The notes beneath the pieces are model-generated. The model was not told where the DNA came from, searched no databases, and saw only the letters and a list, made by a program, of their open reading frames with translations. This document shows, piece by piece, positions 8,695 to 14,558 of a DNA stretch of 33,328 nucleotides. The position numbers and the translations under genes are program-made. The DNA lies in the IMG/VR virus record IMGVR_UViG_3300028571_000005, positions 1-33,328 of that record; one strand, 5' to 3'. Positions within the stretch are counted from its first letter, which is position 1; each line of letters starts with the position of its first letter. This stretch comes from a virus.

Positions 8695-8769
8695 ATGGGC
8701 CGTCGTGGGCCTCGGGTCATCTGGTCATGGTTCGGCAGGCGCCATCCTTCGGGGTGGCGTTTGTTTTTG
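8695..8769 (+). ncRNA. Candidate short phage RNA between P1 and terminator
   Basis: Promoter P1 would start a transcript near 8695 that ends at the UUCG hairpin terminator, giving an RNA of about 75 nt. The region also holds an in-frame ATG (8695) opening a 43-codon frame, but that frame runs through the terminator stem and has no ribosome site, so an untranslated RNA is more likely. It could instead be a decoy or an antitermination target. Family unknown; existence is inferred from the signals. Confidence 0.4.
8740..8769 (+). terminator. Rho-independent terminator with UUCG tetraloop
   Basis: CGCCATCC (8740-8747) pairs with GGGTGGCG (8752-8759) around a TTCG loop (eight pairs, one G·T), followed at once by TTTGTTTTT. 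It closes the tail and lysis transcription unit. Confidence 0.9.
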
Positions 8770-8872
8770 TGCGCGCGGTCACAGTTTCCGGTTTTGGGCT
8801 GTCGGTTGTGTCGCACCCAGTGGCCCTGATTTGGCCTTGCAGCGCCACGGAAAACAAAATGCACACCATCGC

Positions 8873-8901
8873 TTGACAGCATGAGCGATAGCGCGCATAG
8901 T
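8873..8901 (+). promoter_or_regulatory. Candidate early promoter P2 (TTGACA-17-CATAGT)
   Basis: A perfect -35 TTGACA (8873-8878), a 17-nt spacer and CATAGT (8896-8901). The predicted start near 8909 gives a ~32-nt leader with GGAGA before ATG 8941. It is the first promoter after the lysis terminator and leads into the replication/recombination genes. The bases between the terminator and this promoter (8770-8872) show no gene. Confidence 0.7.
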
Positions 8902-8940
8902 GGGCTCACGGCACACGACGCCGCCGACGGAGACCCCACC

Positions 8941-9141
8941 ATGGACCTGCCCGATTTTGACCGCCTCCTGCCTGACCCTGCCGCTGCCTCTCGCCCCGAC
9001 CCTGACGGCGCCCTCGACGCCGTCCTCGACGGGATGAGCTACGCCGACCTGCTCGCCTGGGTGCGCGGCTGCCCCGCCGTTCTCGACGCCTTCGCCGAGG
9101 ACCACGCCGACGAAATCGCCGACTACCTGGCGGACGCATGA
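8941..9141 (+). CDS. Small acidic protein, first early gene
   Basis: A 66-residue acidic protein with many Asp, Ala and Leu residues and a C-terminal pattern DAFAEDHADEIADYLADA that suggests amphipathic helices. I chose ATG 8941, preceded by GGAGA, because the longer start at 8881 lies inside promoter P2. First genes after a phage early promoter are often host-takeover or anti-defence proteins, and small acidic ones are sometimes DNA mimics, but nothing here proves that. Overlaps the next gene by ATGA. Confidence 0.6.
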   Translation: MDLPDFDRLLPDPAAASRPDPDGALDAVLDGMSYADLLAWVRGCPAVLDAFAEDHADEIADYLADA

Positions 9142-9338
9142 CCACCCTCGCCCGCCACGGGCGCAAGGGCTGGGTGCTCGTCGTCGGTGACGTGGTCCAC
9201 GAAGTACCGACGTCCGCCGAGGGCCTCGAACGGTGGGCAGAGGCAATCGCCACTGCCGTCATCGTCGGCGACGTCGCCCGCATCACCTGCCCACGCCGGG
9301 AGCCCACCATCACCACCGACACCGAGGAATCCCAATGA
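9138..9338 (+). CDS. Small hypothetical protein
   Basis: A 66-residue protein starting with ATGA overlap. It has a short beta-like core (GWVLVVGDVVHEVP) followed by a helix (AEGLERWAEAIATAVIVGD) and an acidic Thr-rich tail. No family recognised. Tight coupling on both sides supports it as a real gene. Confidence 0.55.
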   Translation: MTTLARHGRKGWVLVVGDVVHEVPTSAEGLERWAEAIATAVIVGDVARITCPRREPTITTDTEESQ

Positions 9339-9562
9339 CCGTCAACGTCCCAATCGTCCCCTACCCCGTCGACCCCGCCGCCATGGTCGAGGCTGGCCGC
9401 GTCGTCGAGGGGCTGCGCGTCGCGCTCAATCGCACCGACGGCACCCTCACCGAGCTGGTGACGCAACTCCTCGAGGAGCGCGCCGAACTCCTGCTCACCC
9501 TCCACGACCGCCCCGATGTCGTGGCCGGCGCCCTCGACGCCATCAACCGGGCTGGTGGGTGA
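9335..9562 (+). CDS. Small hypothetical protein, helical
   Basis: A 75-residue protein, ATG overlapping the previous stop. Residues ~17-70 are rich in Leu, Glu, Arg and Ala (LTELVTQLLEERAELLLTL) and probably form two helices that could pack into a hairpin or dimer. No family recognised. Part of the early operon. Confidence 0.55.
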   Translation: MTVNVPIVPYPVDPAAMVEAGRVVEGLRVALNRTDGTLTELVTQLLEERAELLLTLHDRPDVVAGALDAINRAGG

Positions 9563-9563
9563 C

Positions 9564-10133
9564 ATGACCAACAACCACAACCACGCCCGCGCCAACGGTG
9601 ACGCGCCCCCGCCAGGGTTCTCCATCCGCTCGCCCAGGGGCCTGCTCCGCGTCGACCGCTCGTTTCCCTCCGTCGCCGGGGCAGGTTTCGCCGCGACGAC
9701 GTGGGCCACGTCGGCCGGCGCCATCCGCACAATCGACCGCTGCCGCCTCTACCTGCAGGGCCCGCCTGTCGGGGCCGCTGCTGCCGGCGCCCTGGCGCTG
9801 CTCGACGGGTGCCTCGTCCTCCCGCACGACCTCGCCGCTGAAATCTGGCACGACGGGCTCAAGGCCTCCCGGCACCGGGTGGACCTGCGGCGCCGGGACC
9901 TGCTCGCCGGGCTGGGCGCCCTTGTCGACGCGGCCCTGTTCATCGGTGCTGGCGCCGTCGTCGACGGGGCGCTGGTGACGCCCGAGATGGGAGCCGCCCG
10001 CATCGAGCGCGAGATTCTCCGCATCCTCGCCGACGGGGAGGCTGACCCCGAGCTCGCCAGCGGGTGGCTGTCGGAGGCCGGCCTGCGCACCTGGGTGAGC
10101 AACCGGCAGGCCGGGGCCAAGGGGCGCCGCTAG
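9564..10133 (+). CDS. Hypothetical early protein
   Basis: A 189-residue protein; I chose ATG 9564, one base after the previous stop, over an upstream in-frame start inside that gene. It contains two Ala/Leu/Gly-rich helical stretches (~residues 75-95 and ~118-140; LLAGLGALVDAALFIGAGAVVDGALV), hydrophobic enough to be a buried core but interrupted by Asp residues. The C-terminus is basic (RQAGAKGRR). No catalytic motif recognised. It is the last gene before a structured intergenic region, so it may end the first early unit. Confidence 0.5.
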   Translation: MTNNHNHARANGDAPPPGFSIRSPRGLLRVDRSFPSVAGAGFAATTWATSAGAIRTIDRCRLYLQGPPVGAAAAGALALLDGCLVLPHDLAAEIWHDGLKASRHRVDLRRRDLLAGLGALVDAALFIGAGAVVDGALVTPEMGAARIEREILRILADGEADPELASGWLSEAGLRTWVSNRQAGAKGRR

Positions 10134-10146
10134 AGTTCCACGATTT

Positions 10147-10245
10147 CCCCGTCGACTTCGACGCGACGGGGGGAGCGGTTGCCCGGCGGCAATTCTGCCG
10201 ACGGGGCACCAACCGAAACGGGGGCGTCTTGGCGCGCGCCCCGTC
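10147..10245 (+). other. Structured intergenic region with three inverted repeats
   Basis: Within the 173-bp gap 10134-10306, CCCCGTCG (10147-10154) can pair with CGACGGGG (10164-10171), CGGCA (10187-10191) with TGCCG (10196-10200), and GACGGGGC (10200-10207) with GCCCCGTC (10238-10245). None is followed by a T-run, so they do not look like ordinary terminators. A regulatory RNA leader, a processing site or a protein-binding region is possible. Confidence 0.45.
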
Positions 10246-10274
10246 GACGAGCACGGCGCACCGATACGGTGGCT

Positions 10275-10290
10275 CGTCCTGATGAGGACG
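10275..10290 (+). promoter_or_regulatory. Palindrome before the HTH gene, possible operator
   Basis: CGTCCT-GATG-AGGACG is a perfect 6-bp inverted repeat ending 16 bases before the start codon at 10307. A weak -10-like TACGGT lies at 10265-10270. It could be an operator for one of the two HTH proteins encoded just downstream, or a small RNA hairpin. Evidence is only the symmetry and position. Confidence 0.35.
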
Positions 10291-10306
10291 CCGACAGGAG
10301 AACCAG

Positions 10307-10540
10307 ATGTCACCCCGCAAACCGAAACCGCCCAACCGAACGCAGACGACGTCGATGATTGCCGAAATCGTCGGGGTGTCCGCCGCCACCATCCGCCGCT
10401 GGTGCAGCCTTGGGGCACCGCATGACCGCATCAGCCAGCGCGTGATGCTCCTCGACGCCGCCGAGCTGCGCGCGTGGCGTGCGACGACGCCCCACGTCAA
10501 CAACGGCAACCGCCACGCGGCGAAGGGTGGTGAATCGTGA
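10307..10540 (+). CDS. Small helix-turn-helix DNA-binding protein
   Basis: A 77-residue protein with a good ribosome site (AGGAGA). Residues ~17-35 (MIAEIVGVSAATIRRWCSLGA) form a helix-turn-helix of the MerR/excisionase type, followed by a wing-like DRISQRVMLLDAAELRAWR. Such proteins act as excisionases, small terminase-like DNA binders or operon regulators. With no integrase in the genome, regulation of the early operon is more likely than excision. It overlaps the next gene by GTGA. Confidence 0.65.
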   Translation: MSPRKPKPPNRTQTTSMIAEIVGVSAATIRRWCSLGAPHDRISQRVMLLDAAELRAWRATTPHVNNGNRHAAKGGES

Positions 10541-11265
10541 GCATCGACCGCAACAACGCCCACAAGCTGATTGACGGCGGGGGCGCCGCCCGGGCTCACG
10601 ACGTCGTCGACAACCTCTGCGACGTCATCGACGCCATCGCCAAGCAGGTCGCAGCACAGTCCGCACAACATGAACTGCAACTGAAGCGGCTGCGTCGTCA
10701 AATCGGCGGCGCAGAAAGAAGCCCCATGTCACAGGAACGTTTTGGCCTTCGCATTCGTGAAGCCGCAGAAGCCCTCGGGCTCGGGATGACCAACACCCGC
10801 AAGTTGGTGGCGTCGGGCGCCCTCCCCTCCGTCCGCATCGGCAAACGAATCATCATCACGCCCGAAAGCATCCGCGCGTTCCTCGCAAAGGCGAAGGCCA
10901 AGCCACTGGCCCGTGTGCTGTTTGACGACGTCATGGGCGGCGACACCGTCGCACGGTGCGAGGCGTGCGGGCGGTACTTCGTCGCCCCCCGTAAGACGTC
11001 CCGCGGGTGTTCGGACCGATGCACCGGCACTCTGCGGCAACGGCAACGCCGGTCGGGTGGCGACGTCAAGGTCATCCTCGACGCGTGGAAAGCAAACAAG
11101 CACATCAGCGACCGTCCAAAGCGAATTGCAGCGACGGCCCGAGATGCTGGCTTTGGGGCGAACACTGAACGGGTAAAGACGGTGCTCAAACAGAACGGCT
11201 ACAGCCAGACCGCCTCGAAGGCCAACTACGCCATCACCAACATCAGCACGCAGGGAATCCCATGA
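10537..11265 (+). CDS. DNA-binding protein with HTH and zinc-finger
   Basis: A 242-residue protein. Residues ~1-60 are charged and helical. Residues ~66-112 are an excisionase-like helix-turn-helix with wing (IREAAEALGLGMTNTRKLV … SVRIGKRIIITPESIRAFL). Residues ~137-160 hold a zinc-finger-like set C-x2-C … C-x3-C (CEACGRYF … CSDRC), resembling the CGNR type, followed by a basic segment RQRQRRS. It is probably a sequence-specific regulator or replication-associated binder. An internal in-frame ATG at 10726 just before the HTH could give a shorter product. It overlaps the exonuclease gene by ATGA, so it may belong to the recombination unit. Confidence 0.68.
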   Translation: MSIDRNNAHKLIDGGGAARAHDVVDNLCDVIDAIAKQVAAQSAQHELQLKRLRRQIGGAERSPMSQERFGLRIREAAEALGLGMTNTRKLVASGALPSVRIGKRIIITPESIRAFLAKAKAKPLARVLFDDVMGGDTVARCEACGRYFVAPRKTSRGCSDRCTGTLRQRQRRSGGDVKVILDAWKANKHISDRPKRIAATARDAGFGANTERVKTVLKQNGYSQTASKANYAITNISTQGIP

Positions 11266-11945
11266 CCGTCACCATCTACAAAGACCTCGTCCAGGGCTCG
11301 CCAGAATGGCTGCAAGCTCGCTGCGGGCTGCTCACCGCCAGCGAGATGAATCGCATCGTCACCCCGGCAAAACTCAAAGCCGCGAACAACGACAAGTCGC
11401 GCGCCCACCTCTACGAACTGCTGGCCCAGCGCGTGACCCAGTATGTCGAGCCAACCTACATCGGGGAACACATGTTGCGCGGGGAGGCCGACGAGGGAGA
11501 GGCGCTCAACATCTACGAGGACGCCTATGAACAGGGGGAGCGCGTCGGGTTCATCACGAACGACCGCTGGGGTTTCACACTCGGATTTTCGCCTGACCTT
11601 CTCGTCGGGGAAACGGGGTTCGTCGAGGTGAAGTCTCGGATTCAGCGGTTGCAAGTGCAAACGATTCTGGAAGCGGAAATGCCCGAGGATTTCTTTCTCC
11701 AGGTGCAAACCGGGTTGCTCGTTTCTGAGCGGCATTGGTGCGACTTCGTGTCGTTCTCCGCTGGTCTCCCGATGTTCACCAAACGCGTCTTCCCAGACGA
11801 GGAAGTGCAGGCCGCCATCATCGAAGCCGCGACGAAATTCCACGCGCGTCTCGACGAGGAATACGATAAAATCGTCGAGCGGATGGGCAACCCCGATTTC
11901 CGTCTCATCCCCACCGAACGCCGCGACGACACCATTCTCGTCTGA
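11262..11945 (+). CDS. YqaJ/lambda-exonuclease-type recombination nuclease
   Basis: A 227-residue protein of the PD-(D/E)xK family that degrades one strand of duplex ends for single-strand annealing. Seen are the family entry motif QGSPEWLQARCGLLTASEMNR (~11-31, given here only as a position range for the remainder), the acidic helix residue GEADEGE (~74-80), the catalytic core PD-LL … EVK with Asp112, Glu122 and Lys124, and the QVQTGLLV motif (~147-154). All key residues are present and the length is typical. It is followed by a probable ssDNA-binding partner. No annealing protein of the Bet/RecT type is recognisable nearby. Confidence 0.88.
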   Translation: MTVTIYKDLVQGSPEWLQARCGLLTASEMNRIVTPAKLKAANNDKSRAHLYELLAQRVTQYVEPTYIGEHMLRGEADEGEALNIYEDAYEQGERVGFITNDRWGFTLGFSPDLLVGETGFVEVKSRIQRLQVQTILEAEMPEDFFLQVQTGLLVSERHWCDFVSFSAGLPMFTKRVFPDEEVQAAIIEAATKFHARLDEEYDKIVERMGNPDFRLIPTERRDDTILV

Positions 11946-11980
11946 CCCACGAACCGAACCACACGACCACCAGGAGCACC

Positions 11981-12610
11981 ATGACCAGCGTTGACCTCGG
12001 GGCAACCATCGCCCCCAAATCGGACCAACTGAACGCCGATGACCTCATCGTCGGCCCCCGCACCATCGTCGTCACCAGCGTGAAAGCGCGCGCGTCGACC
12101 GGGCAGGGTGACCAGCCAATCGCCGTGCATTTCGACGGCGACGGCGGGAAGCCCTACCTGCCGTGCAAGAGCATGCGCCGTGTCCTCGTCCACTGCTGGG
12201 GACGCGACGGTGCTGCCTACGTCGGTCGCTCGCTGACGCTGTTCCGCGACGAAACCGTGGTGTTTGGTGGGGCCGCTGTCGGCGGGATTCGCATCAGCCA
12301 CATGAGCGACTTGCCCCGCGCGGTGACGATGTCGCTGACGGCATCGAAGCAATCCCGCAAGCCCTACGTCGTCCAACCGCTGACGACGACGGCGGTAGCC
12401 CCGGCCAAGGCAAAGGCCGGGAAGACGGTCGAGGAGCGCACGGCTGCCGCGCGGACGGCGCTCGGCACCATCCTGCTCGACATCGCTGGCGCCGAAGACG
12501 TCGACGCCTGCGTGGCCAAGCACGCCGACACCATCGCGCGAATCGTCGCCCTCATCCCCGACGCTGCCGACCAGGTCGAGACGGCGGCGAACGACGCCAA
12601 GAAAGACTGA
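11981..12610 (+). CDS. Probable ssDNA-binding / recombination accessory protein
   Basis: A 209-residue protein of a family common in phages beside YqaJ-type exonucleases. The conserved core is visible at ~51-115: KPYLPCKSMRRVL, YVGRSLTLFRD, VFGGAAVGGIRISHMS. The core looks like a small beta-barrel, and an OB-fold ssDNA-binding function is my reading, not a proven one. The C-terminal third is Ala/Asp-rich and probably helical. It has a ribosome site (AGGAG) and starts 35 bases after the exonuclease. It may fill the role of an annealing or single-strand-binding partner. Confidence 0.6.
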   Translation: MTSVDLGATIAPKSDQLNADDLIVGPRTIVVTSVKARASTGQGDQPIAVHFDGDGGKPYLPCKSMRRVLVHCWGRDGAAYVGRSLTLFRDETVVFGGAAVGGIRISHMSDLPRAVTMSLTASKQSRKPYVVQPLTTTAVAPAKAKAGKTVEERTAAARTALGTILLDIAGAEDVDACVAKHADTIARIVALIPDAADQVETAANDAKKD

Positions 12611-12669
12611 CCCTCTCGCGTGGCCCCGGCGAAACAGGGCGCCCCCATCCACGACCATCAGGAGACCTC

Positions 12670-13116
12670 ATGACCACCAAGAACGACAACGGGGCCGCGA
12701 CGGCCAGCGGCTACTTCGGGGCCGCGACGGCCAGCGGCTACAGCGGGGCCGCGACGGCCAGCGGCTACTGCGGGGCCGCGACGGCCAGCGGCGACAACGG
12801 GGCCGCGACGACCAGCGGCTACAGAGGGGCCGCGACGGCCAGCGGCGACAACGGGGCCGCGACGGCCAGCGGCTACTGCGGGGCCGCGACGGCCAGCGGC
12901 GACAACGGGGCCGCGACGGCCAGCGGCTACAGAGGGGCCGCGACGGCCAGCGGCTGGAATGGTCGGGTGCGCGGTGCCATCGGGTGCGCCCTGCTCCTCG
13001 TCGAGCGCGCCGACGACATGGTCATTCTCGCCGCCATCGGCGTCGTCGTCGACGGCGTCGTCGTCAAGGCCGACACCTGGTATTCGCTGAAAGGCGGGAA
13101 GCTCATCGAGGTCTGA
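12670..13116 (+). CDS. GAATASG-repeat protein (DUF7666-like C-terminus)
   Basis: A 148-residue protein. After seven residues come ten perfect-length 9-residue repeats, GAATASG followed by Y, D or W and one variable residue (residues 8-97). The remaining ~50 residues (RGAIGCALLLVERADD … VKADTWYSLKGGKLIEV) match my memory of the DUF7666 domain, which in other phages and prophages is also preceded by STAATSGY-type repeats. The repeats probably stack as a beta solenoid. Function is unknown in the family. It has its own ribosome site (GGAGA) and sits downstream of the recombination pair. Confidence 0.75.
   Translation: MTTKNDNGAATASGYFGAATASGYSGAATASGYCGAATASGDNGAATTSGYRGAATASGDNGAATASGYCGAATASGDNGAATASGYRGAATASGWNGRVRGAIGCALLLVERADDMVILAAIGVVVDGVVVKADTWYSLKGGKLIEV
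12691..12960 (+). repeat. Ten tandem 27-bp repeats inside the GAATASG gene
   Basis: Each 27-bp unit begins GGGGCCGCGACG and encodes GAATASGxx. Units are nearly identical at the DNA level; differences are concentrated in the last two codons (Tyr/Asp/Trp then Phe, Ser, Cys, Asn or Arg), with one Ala to Thr change in unit five. High nucleotide identity suggests recent expansion by slippage or unequal exchange, so copy number is likely to vary among relatives. Confidence 0.95.
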
Positions 13117-13123
13117 AGGCGAA

Positions 13124-13139
13124 ACGGGGACAGCCCCGT
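13124..13139 (+). other. Short hairpin after the repeat gene
   Basis: ACGGGG-ACAG-CCCCGT is a perfect 6-bp stem with a 4-nt loop, 7 bases after the stop of the repeat gene. There is no T-run after it, so it is not a standard terminator. It may stabilise the upstream mRNA end or be incidental. Confidence 0.35.
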
Positions 13140-13189
13140 CTGCAGGTCGCACCATGCACTGATGAGCCAGCGAACACCACGAGGACACC

Positions 13190-13765
13190 ATGACCCACGA
13201 CATCGACCGAAAGCGCATCGAGGACACCGGCGAACGAGCACGCCGCGTCATCGCCGACCTCGAATACCTCGCCGTTGCAGGCACCACCCAGCACGAGAAG
13301 CAGGTGGACCTGTTGAAGGCCGAGCTTGAGCAGATGAGCACTCGCCTCGCCACTCGGGCTGATGCCGACCGCATCGAGGACGAAATCCACGCCATCGAGA
13401 CCGCCTGCGAAGCCGCTGGCATGGCCGCCACCGTCGAGCGCCGCGACATCCCCGCGTGGCTGGCGGCGAACCTGAAGCCCCGGGTGAAGACGAAGAAGCC
13501 GCCTGCCGAGGACGAGCCCGTCGACGACGGCACCGGCTGGGTCGTGATGCGCAACGACGCCAATGGCCGGCGCTTCTACAACGCCCCGGTGTGGGGCACG
13601 TTGGACGCCGCCGCGAAGCACATCACCTACGTCGCCGCCTACGACGCCAAGCCGCGCGGGGCCAAGGTCGTCGGCATCGTCGAGGCCATGCGCCTCATCG
13701 AGAACGACGCCCGCGTCCTCGCCTCTGCCGAGCTGCCGATGGCCAGCGTCGGCGGTGAGTCATGA
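13190..13765 (+). CDS. Hypothetical protein with N-terminal coiled coil
   Basis: A 191-residue protein. Residues ~5-80 are highly charged and heptad-like (RRVIADLEYL … QVDLLKAELEQMSTRLATRADADRIEDEI), suggesting a coiled coil. A basic Pro/Lys linker follows (~100-108), then a compact C-terminal domain with GTGWVVMRNDANGRRFYN. No family recognised. It is in the early operon, with ATGA overlap to the next gene. Confidence 0.55.
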   Translation: MTHDIDRKRIEDTGERARRVIADLEYLAVAGTTQHEKQVDLLKAELEQMSTRLATRADADRIEDEIHAIETACEAAGMAATVERRDIPAWLAANLKPRVKTKKPPAEDEPVDDGTGWVVMRNDANGRRFYNAPVWGTLDAAAKHITYVAAYDAKPRGAKVVGIVEAMRLIENDARVLASAELPMASVGGES

Positions 13766-14022
13766 CCGCCACCACCATCGCGGGCTGGGTCACCACCTGG
13801 GACAGCGAGGCCCCACGCGCCCATCTCCCCGTCCGCTGCCTCGACGACGAGCTTGCCCCGTGCAGCATCAACGCTGCCCACCTCGCCGCCGTCGAGGTCG
13901 CCCGCGCTACGCAGAAGGGCCGCACCGACGCCGCGCGGGCTCGCAACATGCGGCGACAAGACGCTGCCGAGCAGAAGCGCCGGTCTCGTCAGGGTGTCAC
14001 CCACGGCGGGACCAATGAGTGA
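13762..14022 (+). CDS. Small basic hypothetical protein
   Basis: An 86-residue protein with a short Cys-containing N-terminal part (WDSEAPRAHLPVRCLDDELAPC) and a strongly basic helical C-terminus (ARARNMRRQDAAEQKRRSRQG), which could contact nucleic acid. No family recognised. Overlaps both neighbours. Confidence 0.5.
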   Translation: MTATTIAGWVTTWDSEAPRAHLPVRCLDDELAPCSINAAHLAAVEVARATQKGRTDAARARNMRRQDAAEQKRRSRQGVTHGGTNE

Positions 14023-14284
14023 GCAACTCACCCTTGGCGGGGGTGTCCTCCCCGATGCCCTGGTCGTCGCCTTCGCCGCGCACGAGGTGCGGGCCAAGCG
14101 CCGGCCATCCATCCTCACCGCCCGAAACGTTCTGCTCGTGAAAGGGCGATGGTGGATTGACCTCATCGTCGATGGGCGAGCACACTACGCCCTCATGAAC
14201 AGGCCAGACCTTGAGGTGGCTGCGGCTGACCTCTATCACCAGGTGCACGGGGAAGCCCCACGCACCGAACCAGGAGAACCATGA
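14015..14284 (+). CDS. Small hypothetical protein
   Basis: An 89-residue protein starting at ATG 14015, inside the end of the upstream gene. A beta-like centre (RNVLLVKGRWWIDLIVDGRAHYAL, residues ~29-52 in part) precedes a helix. No known motif. The longer in-frame start at 13853 would lie mostly inside the upstream gene and is rejected. Confidence 0.5.
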   Translation: MSEQLTLGGGVLPDALVVAFAAHEVRAKRRPSILTARNVLLVKGRWWIDLIVDGRAHYALMNRPDLEVAAADLYHQVHGEAPRTEPGEP

Positions 14285-14409
14285 AAGAGCCCGAAGTCAC
14301 CAACAGTCCCGAGCGCGCATCCATCGTCAACCTGCTCTCCGGCGGAAACTGGCGCACCAAGAACGGCGAGTCCGACGAAATCAAGGTCCCGTTCAGCGTG
14401 CTGGCGTAG
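14281..14409 (+). CDS. Very small hypothetical protein
   Basis: A 42-residue frame opened by ATG overlapping the previous stop (ATGA) and preceded by AGGAG in the upstream gene's last codons. It ends at TAG 14407-14409, 34 bases before a strong terminator. The layout supports translation as the last gene of this operon. The peptide is polar and charged with no recognised family. Confidence 0.5.
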   Translation: MKEPEVTNSPERASIVNLLSGGNWRTKNGESDEIKVPFSVLA

Positions 14410-14443
14410 CGCTTCGCAGCACGAAGCCACGAGAACACAACAC

Positions 14444-14473
14444 GGGGCGGCAGCATTGCCGCCCCCTTTCTTC
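14444..14473 (+). terminator. Rho-independent terminator
   Basis: GGGGCGGCA (14444-14452) and TGCCGCCCC (14457-14465) form nine perfect pairs around a GCAT loop, followed by CTTTCTTC. It closes the early small-gene and recombination operon. The bases from here to 14558 show no gene and no convincing promoter, so the primase may depend on read-through or an unrecognised signal. Confidence 0.88.
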
Positions 14474-14558
14474 TCGGGCACAACAGACCCCCACGAACCA
14501 AACGACCAGAGCGCTGCGACCCACGACCTCACAGCGCCACACGACCAGAGGCTGACCA

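Noticed and set aside
10276-10306. CTGATGAG, a hammerhead-ribozyme core word, near 10279
   Set aside because: The second core segment GAAA and matching stems II and III are absent; a simple 6-bp palindrome explains the sequence better.
12691-12960. Possible CRISPR array at the 27-bp repeats
   Set aside because: There are no unique spacers; the units are contiguous, in frame and encode a protein repeat.
12658-13563. Long minus-strand open frame with regular Ala/Gly/Arg repeats opposite the GAATASG gene
   Set aside because: It is the mirror of the 27-bp repeats on the other strand. The plus-strand frame has a ribosome site, a recognised domain and correct overlaps.
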